From NCBI RefSeq assembly GCF_014205175.1, contig NZ_JACHNA010000001.1, forward strand, positions 2,108,001 through 2,172,000: 64,000 nt of DNA. The letters are read 5' to 3'. Below, piece by piece: positions 8,995 to 18,281 of this stretch (its first letter is position 1; each line of letters opens with the position of its first letter). The DNA comes from Micrococcus cohnii. Its GTDB lineage: Bacteria; Actinomycetota; Actinomycetes; Actinomycetales; Micrococcaceae. Under the pieces are notes generated by a model. It saw only the letters and a list, made by a program, of their open reading frames with translations. It was not told where the DNA came from and did no database searches. The position numbers were made by a program, and so were the translations under genes.

Positions 8995-10310
8995 GCTCGT
9001 TCCTGTCCGGTCGCGGCGGTCAGGGCCTGGTCCAGGTCCCACAGGATGTCCTCGACGTCCTCGATCCCCACCGAGATGCGCACCAGGTCCGCGGGGACGC
9101 CGCCCGCGGCGAGCTGCTCGGCGGTGAGCTGCTGGTGCGTCGTCGAGGCGGGGTGCAGCACGAGCGTCTTCGCGTCGCCGATGTTGGCCAGATGGCTGGC
9201 CAACCGCAGATTCGCGATGAACCGAGCCGCAGCCTCGCGGCCGCCGCCGTCGTCACTCTCGCCCGGGGTGACGCCGAAGCTGAACACCGAGCCGACGCCG
9301 TTCGGCAGCAGCTCCTGCGCGCGGGCGTGGTGCGGGTGGTCGGGCAGGCCGGCGTAGCGGACCCAGGCCACGCGCGGGTCCTCGGCCAGCCACTGCGCCA
9401 CGGTCTGCGCGTTGGCCAGGTGGGCGTCCATGCGCTGGGCGAGGGTCTCGACGCCGATCATCAGCTGGAACGCCGACTGCGGGGCCAGGGACGGGCCGAC
9501 GTCGCGCAGCTGCTCCGAGCGCAGCTTGGTGAGGAAGCCGTACTCGCCGAAGTTCCCCCACCAGGAGACGCCCCCGTAGGAGGGGACCGGCTCAGTCATG
9601 GACGGGAACTTCCCGTTGTCCCACGGGAACCGGCCGGACTCCACGACGACGCCGCCGAGCGTGGTGCCGTGCCCGCCGAGGAACTTGGTGGCCGAGTGGA
9701 TCACGATGTCCGCGCCGTGCTCGATCGGGCGGATCAGGTACGGGGGCGTGAGCGTGGCGTCGACCACGAGGGGCACCCCGTGGCGGTGGGCCGCGTCGGC
9801 CAGGCCAGGCAGGTCCACGACGTCCCCGGAGGGGTTCGCGACGATCTCGGTGTAGACGGCCTTGGTCTCGGGGCGGATCGCGGCCTCGAAGTCGGCGGCC
9901 TCGGCGGAGTCCACGAAGGTGGTCTCCACGCCGAAGCGGCGGAGGGAGACGTCCAGCTGGGTGATAGTGCCGCCGTAGAGCTTGGCGGAGGCGACGATGT
10001 GGTCGCCGGCTCCGGCGAGCGCCGCGAAGGTGATGAACTCGGCGGCCATGCCCGAGGCGGTCGCGACGGCGCCGATGCCGCCCTCCAGTGTGGCGATGCG
10101 CTCCTCGAACGCGGCCACCGTGGGGTTGCCGATGCGGCTGTAGATGTTCCCGTACTTCTGCAGGGCGAAGAGGTTCGCGGCGTCGTCGGCGGACTCGAAC
10201 ACGAAGGAGCTGGTCTGGTGGATCGGGACGGCGCGGGAGCCGTGCACGGCATCCGGCACGGCGCCGGCGTGCAGCGCCTTCGTGCGGAATCCGAACTCGT
10301 GGTCAGCCAC
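8991..10310 (-). CDS. metY: O-acetylhomoserine aminocarboxypropyltransferase (sulfhydrylase)
   Basis: 439-residue Cys/Met-metabolism PLP enzyme that forms homocysteine from O-acetylhomoserine and sulfide. The PLP lysine is K209 in SATKFLGGHGTTLGG, with upstream YSRIGNPT and SGMAAE. Length is typical of MetY rather than the shorter MetB/MetZ. I chose the GTG at 10310 (VADHEFGFRTKALHAG) because AAAGGA precedes it and the 51 codons upstream look like non-coding leader. The next gene overlaps its stop. I saw no convincing SAM riboswitch in the upstream leader. Confidence 0.93.
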   Translation of the reverse strand: MADHEFGFRTKALHAGAVPDAVHGSRAVPIHQTSSFVFESADDAANLFALQKYGNIYSRIGNPTVAAFEERIATLEGGIGAVATASGMAAEFITFAALAGAGDHIVASAKLYGGTITQLDVSLRRFGVETTFVDSAEAADFEAAIRPETKAVYTEIVANPSGDVVDLPGLADAAHRHGVPLVVDATLTPPYLIRPIEHGADIVIHSATKFLGGHGTTLGGVVVESGRFPWDNGKFPSMTEPVPSYGGVSWWGNFGEYGFLTKLRSEQLRDVGPSLAPQSAFQLMIGVETLAQRMDAHLANAQTVAQWLAEDPRVAWVRYAGLPDHPHHARAQELLPNGVGSVFSFGVTPGESDDGGGREAAARFIANLRLASHLANIGDAKTLVLHPASTTHQQLTAEQLAAGGVPADLVRISVGIEDVEDILWDLDQALTAATGQERA

Positions 10311-10541
10311 GGGGGTCCTTTCGGGTGGTCGGGGCAGGGGGCAGGTGAGGGGCGTCTGGGACGAATGCGGCGGGGGTGCCGGCGTGGGCGGGTCGCGCCC
10401 AGTTTGGGATGCACGCCGGCAGTCGGTCGAAGACCGGGCGGGGTGCAGGTCACGGGGTGTCATGGGGGAGCCGCCGCCACGACCGCCGTGTTCCGGGTCG
10501 GCTTAAACACCCTTCCTCCCGCGCCCTCGTTTCCCCCTCCC

Positions 10542-10647
10542 TCCAGGTCGACTTAGAACAGCCATCGAAAGGTTTAGGCGTCCCATATCAACCCGGAGTT
10601 GTGTGTGCGACAGGGGTGCGTCACATATCAACCCGGAGTCGTGTGTG
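10542..10647 (+). repeat. Stem-loop repeat cluster upstream of the DUF559 gene
   Basis: A left arm TCCAGGTCGACTTAGAACA at 10542-10560 faces a right arm ending ATCAACCCGGAG at 10587-10598. CATATCAACCCGGAG is repeated 40 bp later (10624-10638), each copy followed by GTGTGTG. A further left-arm-like copy (TCCGGGTCGGCTTAAACAC) lies near 10493-10511. The same stem-loop recurs at 11747-11805. This is the only structure seen in the 455-base gap 10311-10765. Confidence 0.55.
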
Positions 10648-10765
10648 GAGGGGCGGGACGGGAGGCTCCTGCACCGATGTCCGTCCGCGCGCCCTGTCCC
10701 CAGACGTTCCGTGCCCGCGCCGGGGCGCGGGCTCTCCGTCTCGAGACTTCACGCACCGTGGGCTC

Positions 10766-11704
10766 ATGCCACGACCACGTCCACTCCCAGACCATCTGCT
10801 CGGATCCGCTTTCACCACCGCCGAGCTCACGGCTACCGGGCTGCCGGCAGGCCGCGTCCGTGCGGCGGACCTGGAGCGCGTGTGCCGCGGCGTGCACGTG
10901 CCCGTCGGGTGTCACCCGCAGGAGGAGCGGAGCGTCGTCGCCGCGGTCGCGCGCCTGGTCGGCGGGGCCATCTCGCACGTGACCGCGGCCCGGCTGTGGG
11001 GCATGCCGTTGCCGTTGCGACTCGAGCAGGACCCCCGCTTGCACCTCAGCGTCGACCGGGCCCGGCGCTCTCACACGTCGGCCCTTCCCGGAGTCATGGT
11101 TCACCGGCGGCCTGTGCCGGACGCGGATGTCGTCACCGTCGGTGGGTACCTCGTCACCACGGTCGAACGCACATGGCGTGATGTCGCTGCTCTGCTCCGC
11201 CCGCATGAGCTGGAACACTTGGTGGCTGCCGCGGACTGGGCGGTCCAGCCGAGGTGGACGCCATCGGGCCGACGGCCCGCCCTCACGTCGGTCGCGCTCC
11301 TGCGCCGTGGGGTGGAACGGTCGCGGCGCTTCGTCGGCCGGGCTATGTGCCGGCAGGCGTTGGGCCTGGCGCGCGTCGGCGCGGACTCGCCGCCTGAGAC
11401 GTTCGTGCGTCTTGCGCTCGTCGACGCGGGCCTGCCGGAGCCCGATCTTCAGGTGTCGCTCGACCCGGCCGACCCGTGGGCTCCGCGGGTGGACCTCGCC
11501 TACCCGCAGTGGCGTCTGGCGATCCAATACGACGGGGCGGCGCACCGAGACGCTGATCAGCAGGCGAGGGACGCCCGTCGGGATGGATACGGGCAAGAGC
11601 GCGGGTGGATGACGCTGCGGGTCACATCGGCGGACCGGGCCGACGGGTATGCGCGAGTGATCCGAGCGGTGCGTCGACGGGCGGACGAGTTCATCGTCGC
11701 GTGA
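10766..11704 (+). CDS. DUF559/AbiEi-type protein with Vsr-like C-terminal domain
   Basis: 312 residues, in a layout common in actinobacteria: N-terminal winged-helix/AbiEi-like region (about 1-90, FTTAELTATG then RGVHVPVG), a middle region, and a C-terminal very-short-patch-repair-like endonuclease fold (about 215-300: DSPPETFVRLALVDAGLPEP, RVDLAYPQWRLAIQYDG, HRD, GWMTLRV). The strand that usually reads IEYDG reads IQYDG here, so one acidic residue of the predicted nuclease site is replaced by Gln. The ATG at 10766 lacks a clear ribosome site and could be leaderless. The function of this family is not established. Related stem-loops on both sides isolate the gene as its own unit. Confidence 0.65.
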   Translation: MPRPRPLPDHLLGSAFTTAELTATGLPAGRVRAADLERVCRGVHVPVGCHPQEERSVVAAVARLVGGAISHVTAARLWGMPLPLRLEQDPRLHLSVDRARRSHTSALPGVMVHRRPVPDADVVTVGGYLVTTVERTWRDVAALLRPHELEHLVAAADWAVQPRWTPSGRRPALTSVALLRRGVERSRRFVGRAMCRQALGLARVGADSPPETFVRLALVDAGLPEPDLQVSLDPADPWAPRVDLAYPQWRLAIQYDGAAHRDADQQARDARRDGYGQERGWMTLRVTSADRADGYARVIRAVRRRADEFIVA

Positions 11705-11746
11705 GTGAGGGTCAGGGGTGCGTCGTGAACTCGCGTCCCGCGCATA

Positions 11747-11805
11747 CTTCCGGGTTGAGTTAGAACGCCCGGGCCGGGCGTCAGGCGTCGTAAGTCAACC
11801 CGGAG
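11747..11805 (+). repeat. Stem-loop repeat downstream of the DUF559 gene
   Basis: Arms TTCCGGGTTGAGTTAGAACG (from 11748) and GGCGTCGTAAGTCAACCCGG (from 11784) form an imperfect inverted repeat matching the one at 10542-10600. Placed between convergent genes, it may act as a bidirectional terminator. Confidence 0.55.
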
Positions 11806-11851
11806 CGGATGAGTGAGGGGGCGGATGAGGCCTCGGACGGTGCCGGTGCGC

Positions 11852-13876
11852 TCAGCGGCGCGCAGCCATCACCTCGGCGATCTGCCCGACGCACGGCTCG
11901 TTCTGCAGGCTCGTCGTGTCGCCGAGGGGCTCGTCCGTGAACAGCTGGGTCAGCAGGCGCCGCATGATCTTGCCCGAACGGGTCTTGGGCACGTCGGGGA
12001 CGAAGACCACTTCGGCGGGCTTGGCGACCGGCCCGATCACCCGCCCCACATGCCGCCGCAGCTGCTCCGCGCGCTCGGCGGCGGCCGCGTCGTCGTCGGC
12101 CAGCCACCGTTCGTTCGCCACCACGAACGCGATCGCGGCATGTCCCGTCCGCGGGTCCGGCACCGGGCATACCCCCGCCTCGATCACCTCCGGGTGCGCC
12201 ACGAGGGCGGACTCGATCTCGATGGTGCTTAGCCGGTGCCCGGAGACGTTGATGACGTCGTCGATCCGCCCGAGGATCCACACGTCCCCGTCCTCGTCCC
12301 GCTTGGCTCCGTCCCCGGCGAGGAACCATCCCTGGGCGGCGTAGTCCTTCCAGTACGAGTGGAAGAACCGGGTCGGGTCGCCCCACACCGTCCGCGCTGC
12401 CGCCGGCGACGTGCGGGTGACCACGATCCGCCCCTGCACGCCCGTGCCGACCGCGTCGCCCTCCTCGTCCACGACGGCGACGTCCACGCCGGGCAGCGGA
12501 CGAGAAGCGCAGCCGGGCTTGAAGGCCTTATCCGTTGGCCGCGGGGACAGCACGGTCGCGCCGGTCTCCGACTGCCACCACGTGTCCACCATCGGCAGGT
12601 CCGGGGTGTCCCGGCCGATCTGGGTGCGCGCCCACGTCCACGCCTGCGGGTTCACCGCTTCGCCCACGGTCCCGATCAGACGGATCGAAGACAGGTCCGG
12701 GCCGCCGTGTTCACGGGCGGGGATCCCGTCGGGGTGCCAGCCCATCAGGGAACGGATCAGCGTCGGCGCCGTGTAGTAGCTGGTCACCCCGTACCGTTCG
12801 ATCACCTCGAAGTGCCGCCCGGGGTGCGGGGCGTTGGGCACGCCCTCGTAGATCACTTGGGTGACGCCGTTGGAGAGCGGCCCGTAGATCTCGTAGGTGT
12901 GCGCGGTGACCCATGCCAGGTCCGCGGTGCACCAGTGCACGTCCTTCTCCCGCTGGGCCACGTCGGGATGCGAGAACAGGTAGTCATGCGTCCACGAGGC
13001 GGCGGCCAGGTACCCGCCCGTGGTGTGCACGAGCCCCTTCGGGCGCCCGGTCGTCCCTGAGGTGTACATGATGAACAGCGGGTGCTCGGCGTCGAACGCC
13101 TGCGCGTCGTGGGTGTCCGGCTGGCGGTCCACGAGGTCGTGCCACCACACGTCTCGGCCGTCGACCCACGGGATGTCCCGGTTCCCCGTGCGCTCGACGA
13201 CTAGCACGTGCTCGATCGCGTTCTTACCCGCGACGGCCTCGTCCGCGTTCGCCTTGACCGGCACCGCCGTGCCCCGGCGGTGCTGGCCGTCGGTCGTGAC
13301 CAGCAGCTTCGCGCCCGTGTCCTCCACACGGAACCGCAGCGCGTCCGCGGAGAACCCGCCGAACACGAGCGAGTGCATCGCGCCGATCCGCGCGCAGGCC
13401 AGGGTGATCACGATGGTCTCCACGAGCACCGGCAGGTACACGACGACGCGGTCGCCCGGGCCGATGCCGAGCTGCTCGAGCGCGTTGGCGGCCCGGCACA
13501 CCTCGGCCTGCAGCTGGGCGTAGGTCACGGCCCGGCGGTCCCCGGGCTCGCCCTCGAAGTAGAGAGCCACCTTCTCGCCGCGGCCGGCGGTCACGTGCCG
13601 GTCCACGCAGTTCACGGCGGCATTGAGCCGACCGTCGGCGTACCAGCGCATCCGTGGACCGTGTTCGGCGGCGGGGTCGAGGGGCTGCAGGTCGTGCACC
13701 CGGGTGAATTTGCGCTCCCACGTGAGGCGGCGCCCCACGGCCTCCCAGAACGCGAGCCGGTCGGCTTCGGAGACCGGGCCACGGTCGGGATCGGCGGCGT
13801 CGACGATCCGCTGCGGCAGCGGGCCGGGCGGGTCGGACGGGTCGGGCAGGACGGCGGAGGGGGCAGAGGCGGTCAT
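11852..13876 (-). CDS. acsA: Acetyl-CoA synthetase
   Basis: 674-residue AMP-forming acetate-CoA ligase. The adenylation P-loop YTSGTTGRPKGLVHTTGGY, the WWQSETG motif, and the C-terminal PKTRSGKIMRRLL, whose lysine is the usual acetylation/catalytic site, are all intact. N-terminal residues 1-35 are Pro-rich, and the family core starts with FWEAVGRRLTWERKF. It is a single-gene unit, divergent from the DszC-like gene. A TTAGCCT -10-like element (minus strand, 13921-13915) precedes it. It pairs functionally with the PoxB-type enzyme at 60.8 kb (acetate producer) and the carboxylate transporter at 4.5 kb. Confidence 0.95.
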   Translation of the reverse strand: MTASAPSAVLPDPSDPPGPLPQRIVDAADPDRGPVSEADRLAFWEAVGRRLTWERKFTRVHDLQPLDPAAEHGPRMRWYADGRLNAAVNCVDRHVTAGRGEKVALYFEGEPGDRRAVTYAQLQAEVCRAANALEQLGIGPGDRVVVYLPVLVETIVITLACARIGAMHSLVFGGFSADALRFRVEDTGAKLLVTTDGQHRRGTAVPVKANADEAVAGKNAIEHVLVVERTGNRDIPWVDGRDVWWHDLVDRQPDTHDAQAFDAEHPLFIMYTSGTTGRPKGLVHTTGGYLAAASWTHDYLFSHPDVAQREKDVHWCTADLAWVTAHTYEIYGPLSNGVTQVIYEGVPNAPHPGRHFEVIERYGVTSYYTAPTLIRSLMGWHPDGIPAREHGGPDLSSIRLIGTVGEAVNPQAWTWARTQIGRDTPDLPMVDTWWQSETGATVLSPRPTDKAFKPGCASRPLPGVDVAVVDEEGDAVGTGVQGRIVVTRTSPAAARTVWGDPTRFFHSYWKDYAAQGWFLAGDGAKRDEDGDVWILGRIDDVINVSGHRLSTIEIESALVAHPEVIEAGVCPVPDPRTGHAAIAFVVANERWLADDDAAAAERAEQLRRHVGRVIGPVAKPAEVVFVPDVPKTRSGKIMRRLLTQLFTDEPLGDTTSLQNEPCVGQIAEVMAARR

Positions 13877-14051
13877 CGCGGGAGTGCCTTTCCGACGGGG
13901 GCGGTTCCGCTGCGAGGCTAAGGAGGGGGCCGCGATCGACGCGCCTGGCCTGTCACAGTTGGTCGTGCAGGCACGGCCGGGGGTGTGGGTGCCGACGGCC
14001 GACCTCGCTGCCTCGTGCCAGAGCGTGGAAAGGGTGTGCCAGAGTAGGGGA

Positions 14052-15293
14052 ATGACTGACTACGCCGCCCTCGCCCACCGCTTCGCCGATGCCTTCGCGG
14101 CCGCGGGCCGGGGCGAACGAGCGCGTGAGGCGGGACGGCACCTGCCGTTCGCGGTCCAGAAGGAGCTGGCCGAGGCCGGATTGGGGCTGGTGAGCGTGCC
14201 GGCCTCCGTGGGCGGCGACGGTGCCGGGCATGAGACCGTGCTGCGCTTGCTCATGGACCTCGCCGCGCATGACGTGAACACCGCTCATCTGTGGCGCTCA
14301 CACCTGGTGTTCGTCGCGGCCGTGGACGACCAGCCCGCCACGACTCGATCCCGTTGGCTGACACGTCTGGCCGCCGGGGACTGGGGCGGCTCCGCGCTCG
14401 CCGAACGTTCCGGGGCGGCGCCGGGCCGGGCGGCGACCACAGCCACCCGGGATGAGGCCGGCACGTGGGTCGTCGACGGTGAGAAGTACTACGCGACCGG
14501 CACGGCGTTCGCGCAGTGGACGATCGTGACGGTGGGCATCGAGGGTGCTGACCTGGTGTCACGCCGGAATTCGAAGCGTGCCGGCGGCGTCGTCCGGGAG
14601 CCGGAGAAGGCGGTCGCTGTGGTGCGCGTGCGGCAGCCGCGTGTGCGGATTAAGGACGACTGGGACGGCTTCGGCCAGCGCATGACCGCGACGGGCAGCG
14701 TGCTGCTCGACGGAGCCGCCGTCGAAGAGCTGTTCGAGCAGCCGCGCCCGCACGGGCCGGTGCCCGTGTTCGAGGAGGCCTCGCTGCTGGCCCTGCAGGT
14801 GGGTGTGGCCCGGGCGGCGCTCGCGGAGGGCATCGAGTTGCTGCGTCGGCGCCGTCGCACGTTCAACACCGGCACCGCGGACCGGCCGCAGGACGACCCG
14901 CAGCTGCTCGAGATCGTCGGGCGGATGGCCGGTCAGGTGTCGGCGGCGGAGGAGATGGTGCGTGTGGTCGGCCGGGCCATGGACGCGGCCGCGGCGCAGG
15001 AGGAGGACGGGGCCGAGGCGCCGACGGCATGGGACGAGGCGATGGTCGCCGCCTACCGGGCGCAAGCCGTCGTGCCGGACTTCGTGCTGGCCGTCTGCAC
15101 CCACATCTTCGACACGCTCGGGGCGTCGGCGACGTCCACCGCCCTGCAACTGGACCGACACTGGCGCAACGCCCGCACCATCGCCACGCACGACCCGGCG
15201 AGCTTCAAGGTGCGGATCGCCGGTGACCATCTGCTCAACGGAACCGCTCCGATCGCCTACACGTCGGCGGGCGACGTGCCGGAGGCCGGCTGA
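14052..15293 (+). CDS. DszC/SfnC-like flavin monooxygenase (acyl-CoA dehydrogenase fold)
   Basis: 413 residues with the acyl-CoA dehydrogenase fold in the DszC/SfnC branch, which use reduced flavin and O2 on organosulfur or nitro compounds. Indicators are WGGSALAERSG (flavin loop), VVDGEKYYATGTAFAQW, DDWDGFGQRMTATGS, and the C-terminal LDRHWRNARTIATHDPASFK signature of DszC-type enzymes. It has no catalytic glutamate context of true dehydrogenases. The ATG at 14052 follows AGGGGA. It is convergent with the ssu transporter, which supports a role in releasing sulfite or sulfur from an imported compound. The substrate is unknown. Confidence 0.8.
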   Translation: MTDYAALAHRFADAFAAAGRGERAREAGRHLPFAVQKELAEAGLGLVSVPASVGGDGAGHETVLRLLMDLAAHDVNTAHLWRSHLVFVAAVDDQPATTRSRWLTRLAAGDWGGSALAERSGAAPGRAATTATRDEAGTWVVDGEKYYATGTAFAQWTIVTVGIEGADLVSRRNSKRAGGVVREPEKAVAVVRVRQPRVRIKDDWDGFGQRMTATGSVLLDGAAVEELFEQPRPHGPVPVFEEASLLALQVGVARAALAEGIELLRRRRRTFNTGTADRPQDDPQLLEIVGRMAGQVSAAEEMVRVVGRAMDAAAAQEEDGAEAPTAWDEAMVAAYRAQAVVPDFVLAVCTHIFDTLGASATSTALQLDRHWRNARTIATHDPASFKVRIAGDHLLNGTAPIAYTSAGDVPEAG

Positions 15294-15315
15294 GGCTCGG
15301 CGGGTGGTGCTGCTC

Positions 15316-16158
15316 TCACGCCCAGCGGTGCAGCGCCCCGCGCTCCAGCAGGCCCAGTGCCCAGTCGGCGAGCTTACCCAGCACGGCCAACAGGATGATC
15401 GCCAGGATCAGGCGGTCCGTGCGGCCGTTGTTCTGGGAGTCTGTGAGCAGGAAGCCCAGGCCCATCGAGGAGGCGATCAGCTCGGCGGCCACGAGGAAGA
15501 GCCAGGCCTGCGCCAGAGCCAGGCGCAGGCCGGAGAAGACGGCGGGGACGACAGCGGGCAGCTGCACCGTCCGCAGCAGGTCGAGCCCGTGGTAGCCGAA
15601 GGCGCGGCCCGCCTCGACGAGCTGCGGGTCCACATGACGCAGGGCTGCGTAGACGGTGGTGAAGACCGGGAAGAAAGCGCCGATCGCGATGAGCGTGACC
15701 TTGGAGTCCTCACCGATCTGCATCCACAGGGTCAGCAACGGCACCCAGGCCAGCGAGGGGACGGCACGCAGTGCGCCGATCAGCGGGGTCAGGAGCGCAT
15801 CGGCCCAGCGGGAGAGGCCGAGAACGGACCCCACGCCCAGTCCGAGTATGGCGCCGACGGCGAAGCCCAGGACGACCCGCTGGGTCGAGATGCCGATGTG
15901 ATGCCACAGATCACCGCGTTCGAGGAGGTTGCGCCCCGCGCTGAGCACCGCCCCGGGGGAGGGCAGCTGCACGGGGGTGAGCAGGCCCGCGGCCGTCACC
16001 GCCCCCCACAGCAGCAGCAGTGCGACGGGAACCAGGAGGCCGATCGCGGTGCGAGCTCCGGGCCGGCCCAGCAGGCTGCGCGCAGGACCGCCGTGCGCAG
16101 CCGGGGCGCGGCGGGGTTCGGCGCTCGCGTCGGACGTGGTCGGCGTGGCGGTGCTCAT
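15316..16158 (-). CDS. ssuC: Sulfonate/nitrate/taurine-type ABC transporter permease
   Basis: 280-residue inner-membrane component (BPD_transp_1) with about six membrane helices. An EAA-like loop (EAGRAFGYHGLDLLRTVQLPAVVPAVFSGLR, residues about 180-210) contacts the ATPase. The N-terminal 40 residues are hydrophilic and Pro/Ala-rich. The start overlaps the upstream ssuA-like stop (ATGA), and the operon order is ATPase, binding protein, permease. Substrate class is inferred from the family and from the flanking flavin monooxygenases. Confidence 0.88.
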   Translation of the reverse strand: MSTATPTTSDASAEPRRAPAAHGGPARSLLGRPGARTAIGLLVPVALLLLWGAVTAAGLLTPVQLPSPGAVLSAGRNLLERGDLWHHIGISTQRVVLGFAVGAILGLGVGSVLGLSRWADALLTPLIGALRAVPSLAWVPLLTLWMQIGEDSKVTLIAIGAFFPVFTTVYAALRHVDPQLVEAGRAFGYHGLDLLRTVQLPAVVPAVFSGLRLALAQAWLFLVAAELIASSMGLGFLLTDSQNNGRTDRLILAIILLAVLGKLADWALGLLERGALHRWA

Positions 16159-17174
16159 CGGGTGGCCTCCTCGGCGAAGCGTGGGTCGAACAGGGTGTCC
16201 AGGGCGGCGTCGACCTGGTGCTGGTAGTCGACGTCACCGGTGTCCACGAGGATCGGGCCGGTGCGGGCCAGCACGTCTCGCAGGTCGTCGCCGGGGACGG
16301 GACTGACGTCGGCGTTGGTGCGTTCGCGGATCACCGTGCGGGCAACCTCGATGTCGATCCCGGCGTCCTCGGCGAGGATCTGAGCCGTCTCCTCGGGGTG
16401 GTCGAGCACCCAGGCCCGTGCCCTTTCATAGGCGTCCAGCACGGTCTGTGCCGTCTCCGGCTCCTGCTCGAGGAAGTCCTCGTCAGCCTGGACGACGGAG
16501 AAGGTGTTCAGCTCGAGGTCCCGGTGGAGGAAGGCCGCGCCGTCGTGCTGGGCCCCGGCCATGATCGGGTCGAGGCCGGCCCATGCGGCGACGGACCCGT
16601 TCTCCAGGGCATTGCGTCCGTCGGCGTGCTGCAGATTCTGGATCTCGACATCGGAGGGACTCAACCCCGCCTGTTCGATGGCCTGCACCGCGAAGAAGTA
16701 GGGGTCGGTGCCCCGGGTGGCGGCGAGGGAGCGACCGCGGAGCTGGGACACCTCGGTGATCCCGGAGTCCGGCTTGGCCATCAGTGCCGCCCATTCGGGG
16801 CGGTTGGCGATGGCGACCACCTTGGTGGGGGCGCCGTTCGCGCGGTTCAGCAGAGCGGCCACGCCCGCGGTGGAGCCGACGTCGACGGCGCCGGCACGGA
16901 GCAGCTCATTGGCCTTGTTCGATCCGGCGGAGAACACCCAGCGCACGTCGACGCCGTCGTCCTTCAGCTCCTGCTCGAGCCAGCCCTGACGGCGAAGCAC
17001 GAGAGACAGCGGATTGTAGGTGGCGTAGTCGATGCTCAACGTGTCGGCGTCGTTGCCGCCTCCGCCGGACCCCTCGCCCTGCAGCAGGCAGCCGCTGAGC
17101 GTGAGCGGGAGGGCCGCGGCGAGCAGCGCGGCGGTGAACCGGCGGCGGGTCGGCTGCGGGGAAGGGGTGCGCAC
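16155..17174 (-). CDS. ssuA: Sulfonate-type ABC transporter substrate-binding lipoprotein
   Basis: 339-residue exported binding protein of the SsuA/TauA/NMT1 group. Twin-arginine-like residues RRRF are followed by a hydrophobic stretch and the lipobox LSGC at about residues 25-29, so it is probably lipid-anchored. The mature part opens DTLSIDYATYNPLSLVLRRQ. I chose the GTG at 17174 because AGGAG lies 7 bases upstream; a longer GTG start at 17195 has no good site. It overlaps the permease start downstream and lies 32 bases after the ATPase gene. The ligand is predicted to be an aliphatic sulfonate or similar sulfur compound. Confidence 0.87.
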   Translation of the reverse strand: MRTPSPQPTRRRFTAALLAAALPLTLSGCLLQGEGSGGGGNDADTLSIDYATYNPLSLVLRRQGWLEQELKDDGVDVRWVFSAGSNKANELLRAGAVDVGSTAGVAALLNRANGAPTKVVAIANRPEWAALMAKPDSGITEVSQLRGRSLAATRGTDPYFFAVQAIEQAGLSPSDVEIQNLQHADGRNALENGSVAAWAGLDPIMAGAQHDGAAFLHRDLELNTFSVVQADEDFLEQEPETAQTVLDAYERARAWVLDHPEETAQILAEDAGIDIEVARTVIRERTNADVSPVPGDDLRDVLARTGPILVDTGDVDYQHQVDAALDTLFDPRFAEEATR

Positions 17175-17206
17175 GGGTGATCTCCTGTTCGTCACGTCCG
17201 GGGACT

Positions 17207-18034
17207 TCAGGCGGCGTGGGTCTCGACGCCGAGGCCGGCGAGCAGCTCTCGGCGCAGCTCGCCCAGCCTGACGTCTGACCGGTCCCGGGGACGCGCACCC
17301 GGGACGTCGATGATGCGGCCGACGGTGGCACCGGGGGTAGGGGCGGACCCGTCGGCGTGCGTCGGGGGACGAGCGAGCAGCAGGACGCGGCCCGCGAGCT
17401 GGAGCGCCTCATCCACGTCATGCGTCACCAGGAGGACCGTCGTGCCCGTGGCCGCGTGCACGTCCAGCAGCAGGTCCTGCATCTTGAGCCGGGTGAGCGC
17501 GTCCAGGGCGCCGAACGGCTCGTCGAGGAGAAGCACGCCGGGCCGCCGGGCGAGCGCGCGGGCGAGAGAGGCGCGCTGGGCCATGCCGCCTGACACCTGC
17601 CGGGGCCGGTGCCCAGCGAACGGTGCCAGGCCCACGAGCTCCAGGAGGTCGGAGACCCGCTGGCGGCCCTCGCCCGTGCCGAGTCCGTGAGGCAGGCCCA
17701 TCTCGACATTGCGGCGGATCGTGCGCCACGGCAGCAGGCGCGGCTCCTGGAATCCGACGGCCGTGCGCTCGTCGTACGGGCGGACCGGCTCTCCGCCGAT
17801 CAGCAGCTCGCCGCCGAATCCCATGTCCAGTCCGGCGACCGCCCGCAGCAGAGTGGACTTGCCGCAGCCGGAGGCGCCCACGATCGCGAGCACTTCCCCG
17901 GGGGTGACCGTCAACTGCACATCGCGCAGGACGGTGCGGGGGCCGTCGGCGGAGTCGAAGGCGCGGCCCACGCCGCGGAACTGCACTCCCAGGCTGTCTG
18001 GGGCGTCGGAGGGACGTGTGGTGTGAACGGACAT
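17207..18034 (-). CDS. ssuB: Sulfonate-type ABC transporter ATP-binding protein
   Basis: 275-residue ABC ATPase. Walker A GASGCGKST is at 53-61, the Q-loop lies in GFQEPRLLPWRTIRRN, the signature is VSGGMAQRASLARAL, Walker B is VLLLDEPFGALD, and the switch is VTHDVDEA. The RLLPW motif is typical of the nitrate/sulfonate/taurine subfamily. It is the first gene of the minus-strand ssuB-ssuA-ssuC unit and is divergent from the NtaA/DszA-like monooxygenase, with which it shares the 247-base promoter region 18035-18281; I see no recognisable operator there. Confidence 0.9.
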   Translation of the reverse strand: MSVHTTRPSDAPDSLGVQFRGVGRAFDSADGPRTVLRDVQLTVTPGEVLAIVGASGCGKSTLLRAVAGLDMGFGGELLIGGEPVRPYDERTAVGFQEPRLLPWRTIRRNVEMGLPHGLGTGEGRQRVSDLLELVGLAPFAGHRPRQVSGGMAQRASLARALARRPGVLLLDEPFGALDALTRLKMQDLLLDVHAATGTTVLLVTHDVDEALQLAGRVLLLARPPTHADGSAPTPGATVGRIIDVPGARPRDRSDVRLGELRRELLAGLGVETHAA

Positions 18035-18281
18035 GGGGTGGTGTGCTCCCTCCTGGGGGTCGGCGGTGGTCCGAGTGAATCAGCGCGTCGCCTCGCCTCC
18101 CAGCCGCTGCCCGGGGCCACGCAATGGGCCGTCATCCTGGGCCTGCCGGTGCGGAACGGGAGGCCCGCCGGCCCCCGGCCCCGTGGAATGTGACGGCTGC
18201 CGCGTACTCGGTTTCTGCTGGCTCGGGGGCACAGGCTCCACTGAGGGGACCCGTCCGGACCCGACCCCACGGAGGCCACCC

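Noticed and set aside
10311-10541. Possible SAM riboswitch ahead of metY
   Set aside because: I looked for S-box/SAM-IV core motifs and paired stems and could not support one. A covariance-model search would decide.
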